The notes under the pieces were generated by a model, which had not been told where the DNA came from, searched no databases, and worked only from the letters and a program-made list of their open reading frames with translations. This document shows, one piece after another, positions 23,111 to 33,248 of a stretch of 64,000 nucleotides of DNA (position 1 is its first letter; each line of letters opens with the position of its first letter). The DNA is from Ascidia mentula (taxonomy: Eukaryota; Chordata; Ascidiacea; Phlebobranchia; Ascidiidae): contig OX387204.1 in the NCBI GenBank assembly GCA_947561715.1, forward strand, positions 10,855,001 through 10,919,000, written 5' to 3'. The position numbers and the translations under genes were made by a program.

Positions 23111-24120
23111 GATTCAGTCTGTGTCGAGGGGACACGGTCGCGAGATGTCGCGCTTGCCCAAATGCTTTTGCATTGAACACCAATTTCGCGTCATTTTGTG
23201 CATTTCTTCTGCTATTTTTCCTTCAGCAAGTTCAAAAATTACATAAACATTAACGTTTTGTAAACACTTAGCCATGCCGAATCTCAAATAACTGTTATAC
23301 AATTTCCTTCAACGATTCTGGCAGTTACTTACAAGGGACATAAGGTAAAGTCAGGCGGTTCGTTGCAAATCAATATATCGTTACAGCTACCTCACATGAA
23401 GGAAATGTTTATGTTTACAGACGTAAATGGTGGTGATTTAGATTTGCATTAAGCTCATGTCAATTATTAAATGGGCCGAAAAATCATACATGAAAGCTGT
23501 AAATCAGTGATCTCTTGCTTCGAATAGCCAAAACAACCCCTAAACTAGCACGAGGGTTTCTCCTAATGAGGGACAAAATGTAGTGAGCAAAAATGCATGC
23601 AGGCTGGGCGATCTCGTTTGCGCAATGTAAGAAATAACGTGTCAGGCCCCTTAGCTGACGTCATGCCTCCGTGAGGACTTTCTAACAGACAGTGTTATGA
23701 CCATTTTTCCACAATTAACCCTAAGTTGCCAGCAGTCACGTATGTTAAAGAAACTAATCTAACGTTTCGGACATGATTTAATTAAATCTAAAAAAAAAAC
23801 ACTTCTCAAAGTGAAATCGCGTGTGACGTAAACGTATTGAGATGCAAGCGTTATTACAACATTATAATATCAACGAAAATGAGATTGACATAACCACTGC
23901 GGTCAGGCTTATGCTTATAACGATAAAAACGGTTTGACATTTGACAAAACATACCTAAAATCAGTTTGGCATTTTCTTACACAATCAGGCGCAAAAAATC
24001 AAAGGGAAAAACAAACGACATACCTTATTATTGTTCGAAATGCTTGTTCCGGTCTTTTGTCTTTGTTGGAGAAAATCGAGAAATGTCTGAAAAACTTGTT
24101 TGACATGGTTAAAAATCTTT

Positions 24121-24541
24121 GGTTCGAACAAATGTTAATTTTTAGAAACAAGAAATTATTGCTGTCATTATTGGGTAGGTATGTATTGGGTGTACTGTAG
24201 ACTCTCAACGCCCGGCCTGCGAGGGCCAAGTCTCATAAAGGGTATAGCCTGATTTGTTGAAACACGACGTTTCCTTTTCCCGGTGTATTAACATCACTGT
24301 AACGACGGTTTTCTATAAAAATAATCCACGATCAACAATAAACGCTAGCAGGCACTTATTACCAACTGTTTTTAACAGGCCACGTTTCCTTATTACAGCT
24401 TAATTTGCAGCAAACAAATAGACATTACTATTTAAGACAAAATTAAAGGGTAAATAAACAATTTATCTGACACAAACTATTTTACCCTTCCAGCATGCTA
24501 CAAACTAGTGAATTATAATCACTACCATGCGATAACGGCAT
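24121..24541. other. Intergenic stretch
   Basis: No features recognised. Confidence 0.4.
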
Positions 24542-25000
24542 TCAAAAAGAAGTGTTACGCATAGTGGTCATTGTTTCGTTACTATCAATGACCTGCAATG
24601 AACTTGGAGATGAACTCGACGCATTTCCTGGCTGGATGAACAGCGCGTCCGGATTATCCAAACCAATTAAAAGTGTTACAGTACGTCCCTCGATTGATGG
24701 AAAATTTATGTTGCGTAAATGTGGTATGCCAAACAAATTTTTGGGAGTAAAAACAGGATTGGGTCGTACTGAAATCTCTTCAACAGAGAAACTCACTGAA
24801 ACACCGCATTCTCTCTAGCGTCATCGGTGAGGGTTTGCAGAACAATCTCCTTTGCTTCACCTTCCATACCCAAAGTGTCGATCAACCTTTGGCAACAAAA
24901 AGTTCCAGTAGATCCGATATCCAAAAACGCGTAAGTCAAAACCTTTCGGCCCTTGTATTTGGACCGGAACTACGCACTGATACACGTCGCAAGAACAATC
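24542..25000 (-). pseudogene. BEL/Pao aspartic protease fragment
   Basis: Read on the minus strand, the first part has LTYAFLDIGSTGTFC, a BEL-type retropepsin active site. After a stop and frameshift the 84-codon frame 24796-24542 continues with the downstream region ending in VTLLIGLDNPDAL. In BEL elements this LLIG-D-P block follows the protease (DUF1758 region). The flanking zinc knuckle and RT are missing. It is an isolated fragment of a BEL subfamily different from BEL1-3. Confidence 0.7.
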
Positions 25001-25002
25001 TT

Positions 25003-25169
25003 ATATTTTATCGGTATGGTAAAAATGTTTGATTGCCAAACAGAATGCTATGTTAAGGTTAGCTTATCATGAGTGGGACAAATAAACGTGGGCATTTATT
25101 AATATGGTATAACACGTCATGAAAAACCTCAATAACAAACATCCGAAAAATCGGAAGTCGGCGAGTATC
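25003..25169 (+). repeat. 167-bp dispersed repeat, copy 1
   Basis: Nearly identical to 37002-37167, from TATTTTATCGG to GCGAGTATC, with only a few substitutions. It sits next to the BEL fragment here and next to the DNA polymerase relic in the other place, so it is probably a piece of a mobile element. It has no ORF. Confidence 0.85.
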
Positions 25170-25670
25170 GATTTTTTTTGCTTTTTGGATCGAGCTCACT
25201 TCTATACGCGTGACTTCCTGTTTTTTCTGATGATTTGCTGGGAGCACGCAAGGATTTGTTGGGAGTTTGAAAGTATTTTTCTATACTTTTGTCCGTCCCA
25301 ACCACCTTTGCCTTCTTCCCCCATCTCTCCTCGACTTCCGCTTCCTGTCTAACGCGTTTGCGCTTGTTTTTTGCAGTCCGTTAAGCTTCCTGCCGTTAAA
25401 CCGAGTGCACAATAATTCCTGCTGACTTTTTTCCATGATTCCCTGCGTGCATATTTAGAATACGCGCGATACGAGTCACTACTTCCGTAACGACCTAGAT
25501 CTCCCAACAGTAAAGCGCTCCACAGAGGTGTTTTCGGAAGGAAATTTTTGGAAAATATGGTCATAAATTCGGGCAATAAAAATCATTTTTAATTGAGAAC
25601 GAATGAGTGACATTCAAATTAGCCCGGTTAATCACTTGCCCAAAATGGTCTTTAAATGGATTATCGTTGG
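25170..25670. other. Intergenic stretch
   Basis: No supported gene; short frames only. Confidence 0.4.
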
Positions 25671-25679
25671 TGATTGTCG

Positions 25680-26312
25680 AAAAAGAATCGTCCATGTCTT
25701 CAGTTTCAGTTAAATGAAATGTTGGTTCAACATTTCAACGTGTCGCTTTTTTTACTAATCCGCATAATTGTTTCAAATTTTTCTTTATGTGACTGTTACA
25801 TAAATGTCGAAACGGCTTCTAATTTAACTGCCTGTCACTTGCTTCACCCGATATGACCGCGTAACACCGTTCTGTATAAGCGTGGAAGTCCTCGACCATA
25901 TACTCGGCTAAAATTGAACGGATAAGCGCCATTGAACTATCGCACATTATAAGTTTTACGTTTTACCGATGTATTTATTTTCGTCGCTTTTATAAGTTTT
26001 TATAAGTTTCAAAAATTGCGAAATAAATGCGATATTGTGGCGGTTTGTCACATACGTTGCGACAGCCAACGGCGCTTCTCCTTTGTTGGGGTTTCTTACA
26101 ACTATTTCGTAAACGTAAAAATGCGCTTCGTTCCCTCGGTTTTTAATCACGCTGCCGGTTGTGTACATTATATCACGTTTAGTGCTTTCGTGAAAATTTT
26201 TCAAAGTCTCTTGCGACCACAACATGATACTGGGAGTCGAAGTGACATGCTGCAACGTTCCGCCCAACTTTCCTTTCACCGCAACGCCGTCGACCTTTTT
26301 TTCATCCTGCAT
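25680..26312 (-). pseudogene. Transposase-like protein fragment, family unassigned
   Basis: The frame 26312-25956 (118 codons) has SIMLWSQETLKNFHESTKRD, then IMYTTGSVIKNR and YVYEIVVRNPNKGEAPLAVA. This resembles transposase-like proteins in which a YDATGS-like strand carries the first catalytic Asp; here the Asp is replaced. Downstream, the same strand has a segment with MALIRSILAEY and, in a shifted frame, FRHLCNSHIKK, recalling an HxCxxH block of the same proteins. Stops and frame changes show it is dead. I recognise the architecture but cannot name the superfamily with confidence. Confidence 0.45.
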
Positions 26313-26339
26313 AATCGCAAGCGCTTCTAATTCCTACTT

Positions 26340-26560
26340 GGAAAAACATGTGGTACTTTAATGTTGCTGAGCAAAACTTTTTTTAGTCAATCTTTCAGAC
26401 AGCTCTTTTAAAGATGTTTTTATTTTTAGCAGAAAAATATATTTCGCCCTGAAAAGGGTATCATCAGTTTCTGCAAAGTGTACAAACAACGTAAAATATC
26501 TACGTACAAGCGAAGGTCTGCCACACAAGGGAAAGTACCTCAATAAAAATTAAAAAATGC
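26340..26560 (-). repeat. Diverged relative of the palindrome arm
   Basis: The order of blocks follows the left palindrome arm (17360-17560): a CTTTCAGACAGCTC segment, the hammerhead-like core, then an A-rich AATAAAAATTAAAAAATGC segment. Only one arm is present here. Confidence 0.6.
26429..26474 (-). ncRNA. Hammerhead-ribozyme-like motif, diverged copy
   Basis: On the minus strand helix I is GCAGAAA with TTTCTGC (7 bp). CTGATGA, a hairpin with CCC and GGG closing TTTTCA, GAAA and the self-complementary ATATAT follow in the same order as at 18456. Compared with the palindrome copy, one helix I pair is exchanged on both sides (G-C to C-G) and the neighbouring G.U is a G-C here. This supports a conserved RNA fold. 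As in the other copies, one extra U follows CUGAUGA, and an A.C mismatch stands at the base of helix II. Confidence 0.55.
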
Positions 26561-26869
26561 AAATAAAAACCTTTGCAACAGAAAATGTATCGCACAAAGC
26601 CTGACAAAACTCTCGAGCAAGTCCAATATCTGAATACACGTCACGCAATGCGCGACGCCAAAAGTGAACAAACAGTAAAGAAGAAGAAAAAAGAAAAACA
26701 CCACAAAGAAGGGAACACGAGGTTCGAACTTTTGAGCCTTTAGGCCCACAATCATTGTATGTTGGTAGTGCCGCACAACCGTGACGACATAAAACGCTAC
26801 AGCAAAACAACATAAGCAATCGAAAACAAACAAGGCACATTGCAAATATACTATTTGCATGCAGGTGTG

Positions 26870-27385
26870 ATCATACTCTACACATTGATCTGTGTCCGTG
26901 TCCTATGCAACCACATATCCTCGTATATATCCAAATGCACGAATGTCACACTGTCACAGCGGGATAATAAGGGTTTCTGGGCTCTACTGGAGTGTGTCTC
27001 CATACTTTTAGTCAGGACGTCTTATAAGTGTTTTTTATTGAAAACTTGGTTGGTAACATTTACCTTTGTATATTATTTTTCAGTTTCTTACATGCTTTTA
27101 CGAGAGAAGTCATGGGAGAATAGCCACTAATCTTGATGTGATGCAATAGATACAATAGAAACACCACTCATAGAAAAAAATCCTTGGATTTCTGTGTGAT
27201 GTGTAAATTTAACTAAATTTATTATGGTATACCAATTTATACACAGCTTTTTTTTGACAGGTTAGATACTATCGTGATGTCTGTCTGTTCATTTCAAAGT
27301 ATTTCTGATTAGATAAAGTTTACATACAAAATTAATAGTAAGCTTTAGAAGATGTGGTACTCTTATGTCAGGTTTAGATGGCAAT
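26870..27385. other. Intergenic stretch left of the Gypsy element
   Basis: AT-rich; no features supported. Confidence 0.4.
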
Positions 27386-27501
27386 TGTAGCGTAATGCTT
27401 CACTGCCTGTAACGCCCCAGTAATTGTGACGTCATATGTGGCCTACTATATAAGGCCGACCAGGGCTAATGTGAGCCCTTACCGCTTGTAGCAATTACGT
27501 C
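27386..27501 (+). repeat. Gypsy 5' LTR
   Basis: Begins TGTAGCGTAATGC. It contains TGACGTCA (about 27427) and a TATA box CTATATAAGG about 20 bp later, so it is a very short LTR with promoter elements packed together. It is identical base for base to the 3' LTR. Confidence 0.93.
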
Positions 27502-27507
27502 AATACA

Positions 27508-27521
27508 TGGTGTCAGAATGG
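27508..27521 (+). promoter_or_regulatory. Gypsy primer binding site (tRNA-Leu type)
   Basis: TGGTGTCAGAA is complementary to the 3' end of a tRNA-Leu with CCA. The gag start codon overlaps its end (ATG at 27518). Confidence 0.7.
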
Positions 27522-30500
27522 CGTTTCATTCGCAGCTTACGCCTCCGGAAGCGTTTGACCTTGGAAACCCTGATGGTTGGAGCAGTTGGCTAAGAAGATT
27601 CGAACGCTATCGACATGCATCCAATTTGCATGAAGAGTCAAACAAGAAACAGGTGAACCTTTTGCTTTACCTTTTGGGAAGCAAAGCAGAGGATGTATTT
27701 TCGTCGTTTGGGTTAAACGCCGACCAAGCGACCGATTATGATCTTGTGGTCTCGAAGTTTAACGACTATTTCACTGTTCGAGTAAACGTTATATATGAAC
27801 GGGCGGTATTTAACAGAATGGAACAAAACGCCATAAACTCTGTAGAAGAATTTATAACTTCATTGCATGCTCAAGTCGATAAATGTAACTATGGCGACCT
27901 TAAAGAGGAAATGATCAGAGACCGCATTGTTGTGGGAATACGCGACAAATCTCTAACTGAAAGGTTGCAATTGGATCCGGAACTAACTCTTGCTAAAGCT
28001 ATCAACGTTGTGCGTAACACAGAGTTTGTTAAGAAACAACAGGCTACACTTTGTCCTGTGGGACCAAGTGCTGATGTGGACTCGGTCCGCAAGCAACGAT
28101 TGTTGGTAACGCAACGCGAGGGCAATCGATGCAGATCCTGCGGCCGATTTCACGCTGGAAATTATCGGTGTCCTGCAAAAGACGCCACATGCTACCGTTG
28201 TGCAGAAAGGGGCCACTTCAGTCGTTGCTGTCGTCGTCGACAAAGCGTGAACGGTTTGTCTTCAAGTATAACTACTGATAATTACTTTATTGGTTTGATG
28301 TCCAGTGACCCCAATAAGAAGCCAATGGCCTGGATAAAAGTTAACAACACTCCTTTTTATTTTAGAGTAGACTCGGGTGCTGATGTTTGCGTTATTCCTT
28401 CTGCTGATTTAAACTGCATTGCTAATGTCACATTGGTTCATTCGACGGAAACTCTGCTGGGCCCCCAAAGAAATAAACTTCGGGTTATGGGGAAATTTGT
28501 TGCTTCATTAAGTTACAGGGGTAAACATACGAGTCAGACAGTTTTTGTTGTCAACGAACTTACCCAGCCATTGTTGGGCTGGCCTGCTATTGTAGCCCTA
28601 GATATTTTTTCGCCACTTAACAGTGTCGGTCTTGAAAACAAAGATTTTCGCAAGATGTTTCCGGCCCTGTTTACAGGCTTGGGGAAATTACACGAGAAGT
28701 GTAACATTAAGTTAAAGGAAAATTCTGACCCAGTATGTCTTAGTGCCCCTCGCAGAGTTCCCTTACCTCTGCAAGCGGCAGTAGAACTTGAACTTGAGAA
28801 GATGGAGAACAACGGTGTCATTACCCGCGTTACAAAACCTACAGAATGGTGTTCTGGAATGGTCGTTGTTCCAAAGAAAAACGGTACAGTGCGTATTTGT
28901 GTAGATTACACTGCTTTGAATAAGTATGTATGCAGGGAAAATCACGTTTTGCCTACTGTTGATTGCAATCTAGCTAAACTAGCAAATGCCCGAGTGTTCA
29001 GCAAATTGGATGCAAATTCAGGTTTTTGGCAGATACCTCTAACTGAGAGTTCGAAGCTGTTGACTACTTTTATTACTCCGAGCGGGCGGTTTTGTTTTAA
29101 CAGGCTGCCATTTGGTATTTGCTCCGCCCCAGAACACTTTCAACGACAGATGTCGGCTATCTTATCCGGCATGGGTGGTGTTGTGTGTCAGATGGACGAT
29201 GTTCTGGTGTTCGGTTCAACACAAGAGGAGCACGACCACCGTCTCATACAAGTTCTAACGCGTTTGCAAGATTCAGGTCTTACTTTAAATGACAAATGTG
29301 AGTTTGCAAAATCAAATATTCGTTTTCTGGGCCACTATGTTAGTTCTGAGGGCATTAAACCAGATCCTGATAAAATTTCAGCCATTACATCGATGAAGTC
29401 ACCTTGCACTGTTACTAATGTTCGGGAATTTTTAGGAATGGCAAACCAGTTGTCCAAATTTATACCTGGCCTAGCAGAAATAACATCTCCTTTGAGAGAT
29501 TTACTCAGGAAAGACAAATTGTGGACCTGGGGAAGCGAAGAAGAAAAAGCGTTTTGTCTAGTTAAGTCCAAGATGACGACACCTCCAACATTAGGGCATT
29601 ACAATCCAAACTTGAAAACAGTTGTTTCAGCCGATGCATCTTCCCACGGATTGGGAGCGGTGATCAGACAGGAGATGGATGGATTGCTGCGCCCTTTCAT
29701 GTACGCTTCAAGGTCTTTGAACGCAACCGAGAAAAGGTACGCACAAATAGAAAAGGAAGCATTGGCAGTGACGTGGGCCTGTGAGCGGTTTCGGGATTAC
29801 TTGATAGGTATGGACTTTTTAATTGAAACGGATCACAAACCTTTGGTCAGCTTGCTTCTTAAAAAACCTTTGGATCAATTGTCCCCCAGAATTCAACGAT
29901 TTAGAATGCGATTGATGTGGTTTAAATATTCCATTACATACGTCTGCGGAAAGAACTTGGCAATTGCAGATGCTTTGTCCAGATCGCCCCAGGCGCCTGT
30001 TTCAGAAACTGATGCGATGCTGACTGATGAGGTGGAGATCCACGTGGATGCAGTTATTAATGCAATATCTACCTCCGAAACATGGTTGGATCAAATACGA
30101 CAGGCTTTGATTGCTGATAAAACTTCTTCTCAAATAATTTCGTTTTGTGAACATGGTTGGCCCGTGGTCGTCAATAATAACTTAGCCTCCTTTAAAAGGG
30201 TTGCTGATGAAATTTCCTATCAACGAGGTTTATTGTTAAAAGGAAACCGGCTGATCATTCCAGAATCGCTGAGGCGAAGTGTTCTGCAGAAAGTTCATGA
30301 AGGTCACCAGGGAATCGTCAAGTGTCGAGAAAAAGCAAGGTCTTCTATCTGGTGGCCAGGATTGAACGGTGATGTAGAAAATTTTGTAACAAATTGTCAT
30401 TTGTGCACTATGTCAAGAACTGTCCATCCAGAACCGATGATTTGTTCCGAGTTACCGGAATATCCTTGGCAAAAAGTTGCATGCGATCTTTTTTTCTTAC

Positions 30501-31243
30501 AAGGGCAACAATATTTACTAGTTGTTGATTACTTTTCAAGATATATTGAACTTGCTCTCTTAGGGATGGACGCAACTGCTAATAATGTCATTGCACATTT
30601 AAAATCAATTTTTGCCCGGCATGGTATTCCAGAATGTGTAATGTCTGATAACGGTCCGCAATTTTCCTCTGCTAATTTCCTTAACTTCGCAAAAGTGTAT
30701 GGTTTCAGGCATACAACAAGCAGTCCTCATTTCGCGCAAAGCAACGGAGAAGCGGAAAGAGGTGTGCAGACTGTCAAACACATGCTGAAAAAATCCGAGG
30801 ATCCGCATCTCGCTTTGCTATCGTACCGTGCAACGCCATTGCAAAGTGGATGGTCTCCCGCTGAGTTGTCCATGGGGAGGAAGATAAGGACAACCGTACC
30901 AACGCTTCCTTCTAACTTGGTGCCATGCTGGAGTTACTTGGACAGTTTTCGGATAAACAATAAGCGTTTAAAGGAGAAACAAAAGCGTAACTTTGACGCG
31001 CGTCACCGTACACGTGCCTTGCCCAGATTGTCTCCAGATACATATGCGTGGATCAATTTCGATAAAGCCAAGGAAAAATGCAAGGTTCTGTCGCCACATA
31101 CAAATCCGAGGTCATATGTTGTGCGCCACAATGGTCGAAATGTACGAAGGAATCGTGCACATATTGTTCCCTTTCCTGACGTTCAGCCGTATCATACACG
31201 GTCTGGACGGCGTGTTGTACCTCCTGCGCGTCTTGATCTTTAA
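27518..31243 (+). CDS. Gypsy gag-pol polyprotein, intact
   Basis: A single 1241-codon frame carries all retroviral-type functions. Gag occupies about residues 1-200. Two Cys-rich fingers follow, CRSCGRFHAGNYRC and CYRCAERGHFSRCC (about residues 204-241). The protease has FRVDSGADVCVIP (about 285). The reverse transcriptase has SKLDANSGFWQIPL, LPFGICSAPEHFQR and the catalytic CQMDDVLVFG (about 565). RNase H has VVSADASSHGLGAV and ETDHKPLVSLL. The integrase has an HHCC finger (HEGHQGIVKC ... CHLC, about 925-965) and Asp in ACDLFFLQGQ. It also has Asp in MSDNGPQFSS and Glu in SPHFAQSNGEAERGV. No stop or frameshift interrupts it. QMDD in place of the usual YMDD-like box is normal for several animal Gypsy clades. 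Gag and pol being fused without a frameshift site is a feature of some Gypsy lineages. Confidence 0.97.
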   Translation: MAFHSQLTPPEAFDLGNPDGWSSWLRRFERYRHASNLHEESNKKQVNLLLYLLGSKAEDVFSSFGLNADQATDYDLVVSKFNDYFTVRVNVIYERAVFNRMEQNAINSVEEFITSLHAQVDKCNYGDLKEEMIRDRIVVGIRDKSLTERLQLDPELTLAKAINVVRNTEFVKKQQATLCPVGPSADVDSVRKQRLLVTQREGNRCRSCGRFHAGNYRCPAKDATCYRCAERGHFSRCCRRRQSVNGLSSSITTDNYFIGLMSSDPNKKPMAWIKVNNTPFYFRVDSGADVCVIPSADLNCIANVTLVHSTETLLGPQRNKLRVMGKFVASLSYRGKHTSQTVFVVNELTQPLLGWPAIVALDIFSPLNSVGLENKDFRKMFPALFTGLGKLHEKCNIKLKENSDPVCLSAPRRVPLPLQAAVELELEKMENNGVITRVTKPTEWCSGMVVVPKKNGTVRICVDYTALNKYVCRENHVLPTVDCNLAKLANARVFSKLDANSGFWQIPLTESSKLLTTFITPSGRFCFNRLPFGICSAPEHFQRQMSAILSGMGGVVCQMDDVLVFGSTQEEHDHRLIQVLTRLQDSGLTLNDKCEFAKSNIRFLGHYVSSEGIKPDPDKISAITSMKSPCTVTNVREFLGMANQLSKFIPGLAEITSPLRDLLRKDKLWTWGSEEEKAFCLVKSKMTTPPTLGHYNPNLKTVVSADASSHGLGAVIRQEMDGLLRPFMYASRSLNATEKRYAQIEKEALAVTWACERFRDYLIGMDFLIETDHKPLVSLLLKKPLDQLSPRIQRFRMRLMWFKYSITYVCGKNLAIADALSRSPQAPVSETDAMLTDEVEIHVDAVINAISTSETWLDQIRQALIADKTSSQIISFCEHGWPVVVNNNLASFKRVADEISYQRGLLLKGNRLIIPESLRRSVLQKVHEGHQGIVKCREKARSSIWWPGLNGDVENFVTNCHLCTMSRTVHPEPMICSELPEYPWQKVACDLFFLQGQQYLLVVDYFSRYIELALLGMDATANNVIAHLKSIFARHGIPECVMSDNGPQFSSANFLNFAKVYGFRHTTSSPHFAQSNGEAERGVQTVKHMLKKSEDPHLALLSYRATPLQSGWSPAELSMGRKIRTTVPTLPSNLVPCWSYLDSFRINNKRLKEKQKRNFDARHRTRALPRLSPDTYAWINFDKAKEKCKVLSPHTNPRSYVVRHNGRNVRRNRAHIVPFPDVQPYHTRSGRRVVPPARLDL

Positions 31244-31271
31244 TGTGTTTTGTTATGTGTGGTGATTCGTT

Positions 31272-31280
31272 GTGGGAGGA
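31272..31280 (+). promoter_or_regulatory. Gypsy polypurine tract
   Basis: GTGGGAGGA directly precedes the 3' LTR, the expected place for plus-strand priming. Confidence 0.7.
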
Positions 31281-31396
31281 TGTAGCGTAATGCTTCACTG
31301 CCTGTAACGCCCCAGTAATTGTGACGTCATATGTGGCCTACTATATAAGGCCGACCAGGGCTAATGTGAGCCCTTACCGCTTGTAGCAATTACGTC
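31281..31396 (+). repeat. Gypsy 3' LTR
   Basis: 116 bp, identical to 27386-27501. Confidence 0.93.
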
Positions 31397-31849
31397 TATT
31401 CCATTCCCAAACAGGGCTTTCTACAAAAGTGAGTATTATACATCATGCCCATGGATAAAACAATTCTTTTATGTTTACTTTGCTGCCTTTACTTTGCTGA
31501 AATACACGCTTGCAAGTATATGACAAAAAAACTCAAACAAATATATTGATTTTACAATATCATCTTATGAATTACACTGGGCAGCAAGTTCTTGTACAAA
31601 ATTTACACACTATCCAAAAAGTTGGAGAGAACGAAGCTAAAATTGACATTAGTTGGCGGTTATTGAATGATTCTCTTGAACACTTCAAATAAAGATTTTG
31701 TAATTCATATATGACTGAAGGGGATATTTTTTTAAACAAGCCCCCTTATGCTCTAGTAGTCCAATTAAATGACCTTGAGGACTGTCAGTGCACAAAATAT
31801 TTACAATATAACAGTATGAGGAAAATTTAGTAATGCATTTTTTTTGTAT
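31397..31849. other. Short intergenic stretch between two Gypsy-type elements
   Basis: AT-rich; no gene or repeat recognised. Confidence 0.4.
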
Positions 31850-31990
31850 TGTGGCGATCGAACTGTTGTGTTAGCCTGTGCATTGAAGCATGCTATTGCC
31901 TTTTTCTCGTGTCGCGACTGCCACCTTATATACCCGTATTTTTGGTGTTGACTCTGCACAACTCTCGCAATAAAGCATCAACCGCTTTTC
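31850..31990 (+). repeat. 5' LTR of the CsRn1-like element
   Basis: Starts TGTGGCGATCG, has a TTATATACC TATA-like box at about 31927, and an AATAAA signal just before its end. Its last ~25 bases recur at 34930-34953. Confidence 0.75.
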
Positions 31991-32028
31991 TGGTGACCCG
32001 GAGGCTCCAAAAACGTTATTTGGAGGTC

Positions 32029-32511
32029 ATGGAAACGGAACACGCTGTCGTATCTCAGCTGCCCACGTTCTGGCAGCTACATGTTTGGTTGCAACAAGCT
32101 GAGGCGCAGTTTGCGCTAAAGAAGATCACAACAAAAGAAAGAAAGTACTTTCACGTGGTTTCGGCCTTGGACCAGGCCACAGCAGCGCGACTTATTGACT
32201 TGCTTGAACGACCGCCTGTCGAACAGAAGTTCCAAGCCATTCGAAGGCGCTTGCTGCAATCATTTGCTCTTTCCCCACGAGAACGTGCAGCCCGTCTCCT
32301 GAACATGCCACCGTTAGGTGACAAGAAACCGTCGGTTTTCATGGACGAAATGCTTGTCTTGCTTGGTGACCACCACACTTGCTTTCTTTTTCATCACTTG
32401 TTCCTGCAGCATATGCCGGAAGATATTAGGGTGGTTTTGGCCCGTAAGGATTCTGCAGATCCGGGGCAGCTTGCCGGGACGGGCGGATTTATTATGGCTT
32501 TCTCGCAATAA
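32029..32511 (+). pseudogene. CsRn1-like gag
   Basis: Start METEHAVVSQ at the first ATG after the primer site. The frame has LPTFWQLHVWLQQAEAQFAL, a retro-gag core, LIDLLERPP, and further on PPLGDKKPSVFMDEML, a very common Gypsy gag pattern. It ends early at 32511; a shifted frame continues with a Cys-containing end near 32590. Confidence 0.8.
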
Positions 32512-32586
32512 CAGCGCGGAATTTGCTGTCAGCAAGGAGCGAAGCACTCGGTCAGCTCCACGCCGCATTGCGAAGCCCTCCAGCAT

Positions 32587-33114
32587 GTGCTTTTATCACG
32601 GGCGCTTTGGAGCAGATGCGCGCCAATGCTGCCCTCCGTGCTCTTACCAGGGAAACAACCACGCCGGTTGCCTGTAATGGCTGGGGCAACCGGGGACTCT
32701 TTAAGCCTGTTCTTCCATTGGGACAAAGTTTCCGGCCGCACCTTTTTGGTTGACACTGGTGCTGAAGTCAGCGCACTTCCCCCCACTGGCTTCGAACGTT
32801 GCACCATACCCAAGGGTTTTGTTCTCATGGCCGCTAATGGAAGCTCTATAGCCACTCACGGTTACAAAAGTCAACTGCACATCCTCTCTGTTGTTTACAA
32901 ATGGAAGTTCGTGATGGCGGATGTCCCACGTCCACTGCTCAGTGCTGTCTTTCTGTGCGCTAATCGCCTGCTTGTCGACGTTGACAGGGAACGTCTTGTT
33001 CACTCAGAGGTGTTCGCGAGCTACCCCTTGAAAACGTCTCTAACCAGCCGCCACAACTTTGCACTCTCAATTCCGTGCTTTGCCTCTACGAGAAGTTGCT
33101 GGAGAAGTTTCTAA
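32587..33114 (+). pseudogene. CsRn1-like protease region
   Basis: Frame with FLVDTGAEVSALPP at about residues 53-66, a DTGA retropepsin active site. The frame ends at 33114. The bridge to RT (33115-33248) contains stops and shifted frames, with a GVQHHI-like block typical just before RT visible near 33160. Confidence 0.75.
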
Positions 33115-33248
33115 AAGTAAAAACACCTTGATTTTGTGATTTTCTTGCCTAAGCACGGTGTTCAGCACCACATTGTAACTGCTAGCCGACCCGAGTCGGG
33201 CGCCTCTCGCCTGAAAAGTTAGGGTTGGCTTAAACCGAGTTTCAAAAG

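Larger units (their letters stand above)
19084..24120 (-). mobile_element. Family A non-coding LTR element, copy 3 (with nested family B)
   Basis: It carries an inverted 3' LTR at 19084-19633 followed by interior sequence matching copy 1. The match is interrupted at 20756-23110 by a family B element and continues at 23115-24020. The interior has no intact ORF. No 5' LTR is found on the right, so the element is truncated there or its 5' part is not recognised. The right limit of 24120 is approximate and is based on the last similarity shared with the interior of the B element (block CTGAAAAACTTG). Confidence 0.75.
27386..31396 (+). mobile_element. Full-length Gypsy-type LTR retrotransposon
   Basis: Two identical 116-bp direct repeats (27386-27501 and 31281-31396) bracket one uninterrupted gag-pol frame. 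A tRNA-Leu-like primer binding site (TGGTGTCAGAATGG, from 27508) and a purine run GTGGGAGGA just before the 3' LTR are in the expected places. Identical LTRs and an intact ORF mean a recent insertion that may still be active. The shared LTR ends in ACGTC, and the two sides differ afterwards (AATACA and TATTCC). I see no target duplication, so the exact LTR end is uncertain by a few bases. Confidence 0.95.

Noticed and set aside
26700..26770. tRNA-like B box GGTTCGAAC
   Set aside because: No A box at the right distance and no cloverleaf.
26540..26860. 106-codon hydrophobic minus frame
   Set aside because: Composition is explained by A/T-rich sequence; no family resemblance and overlaps another frame of equal length.
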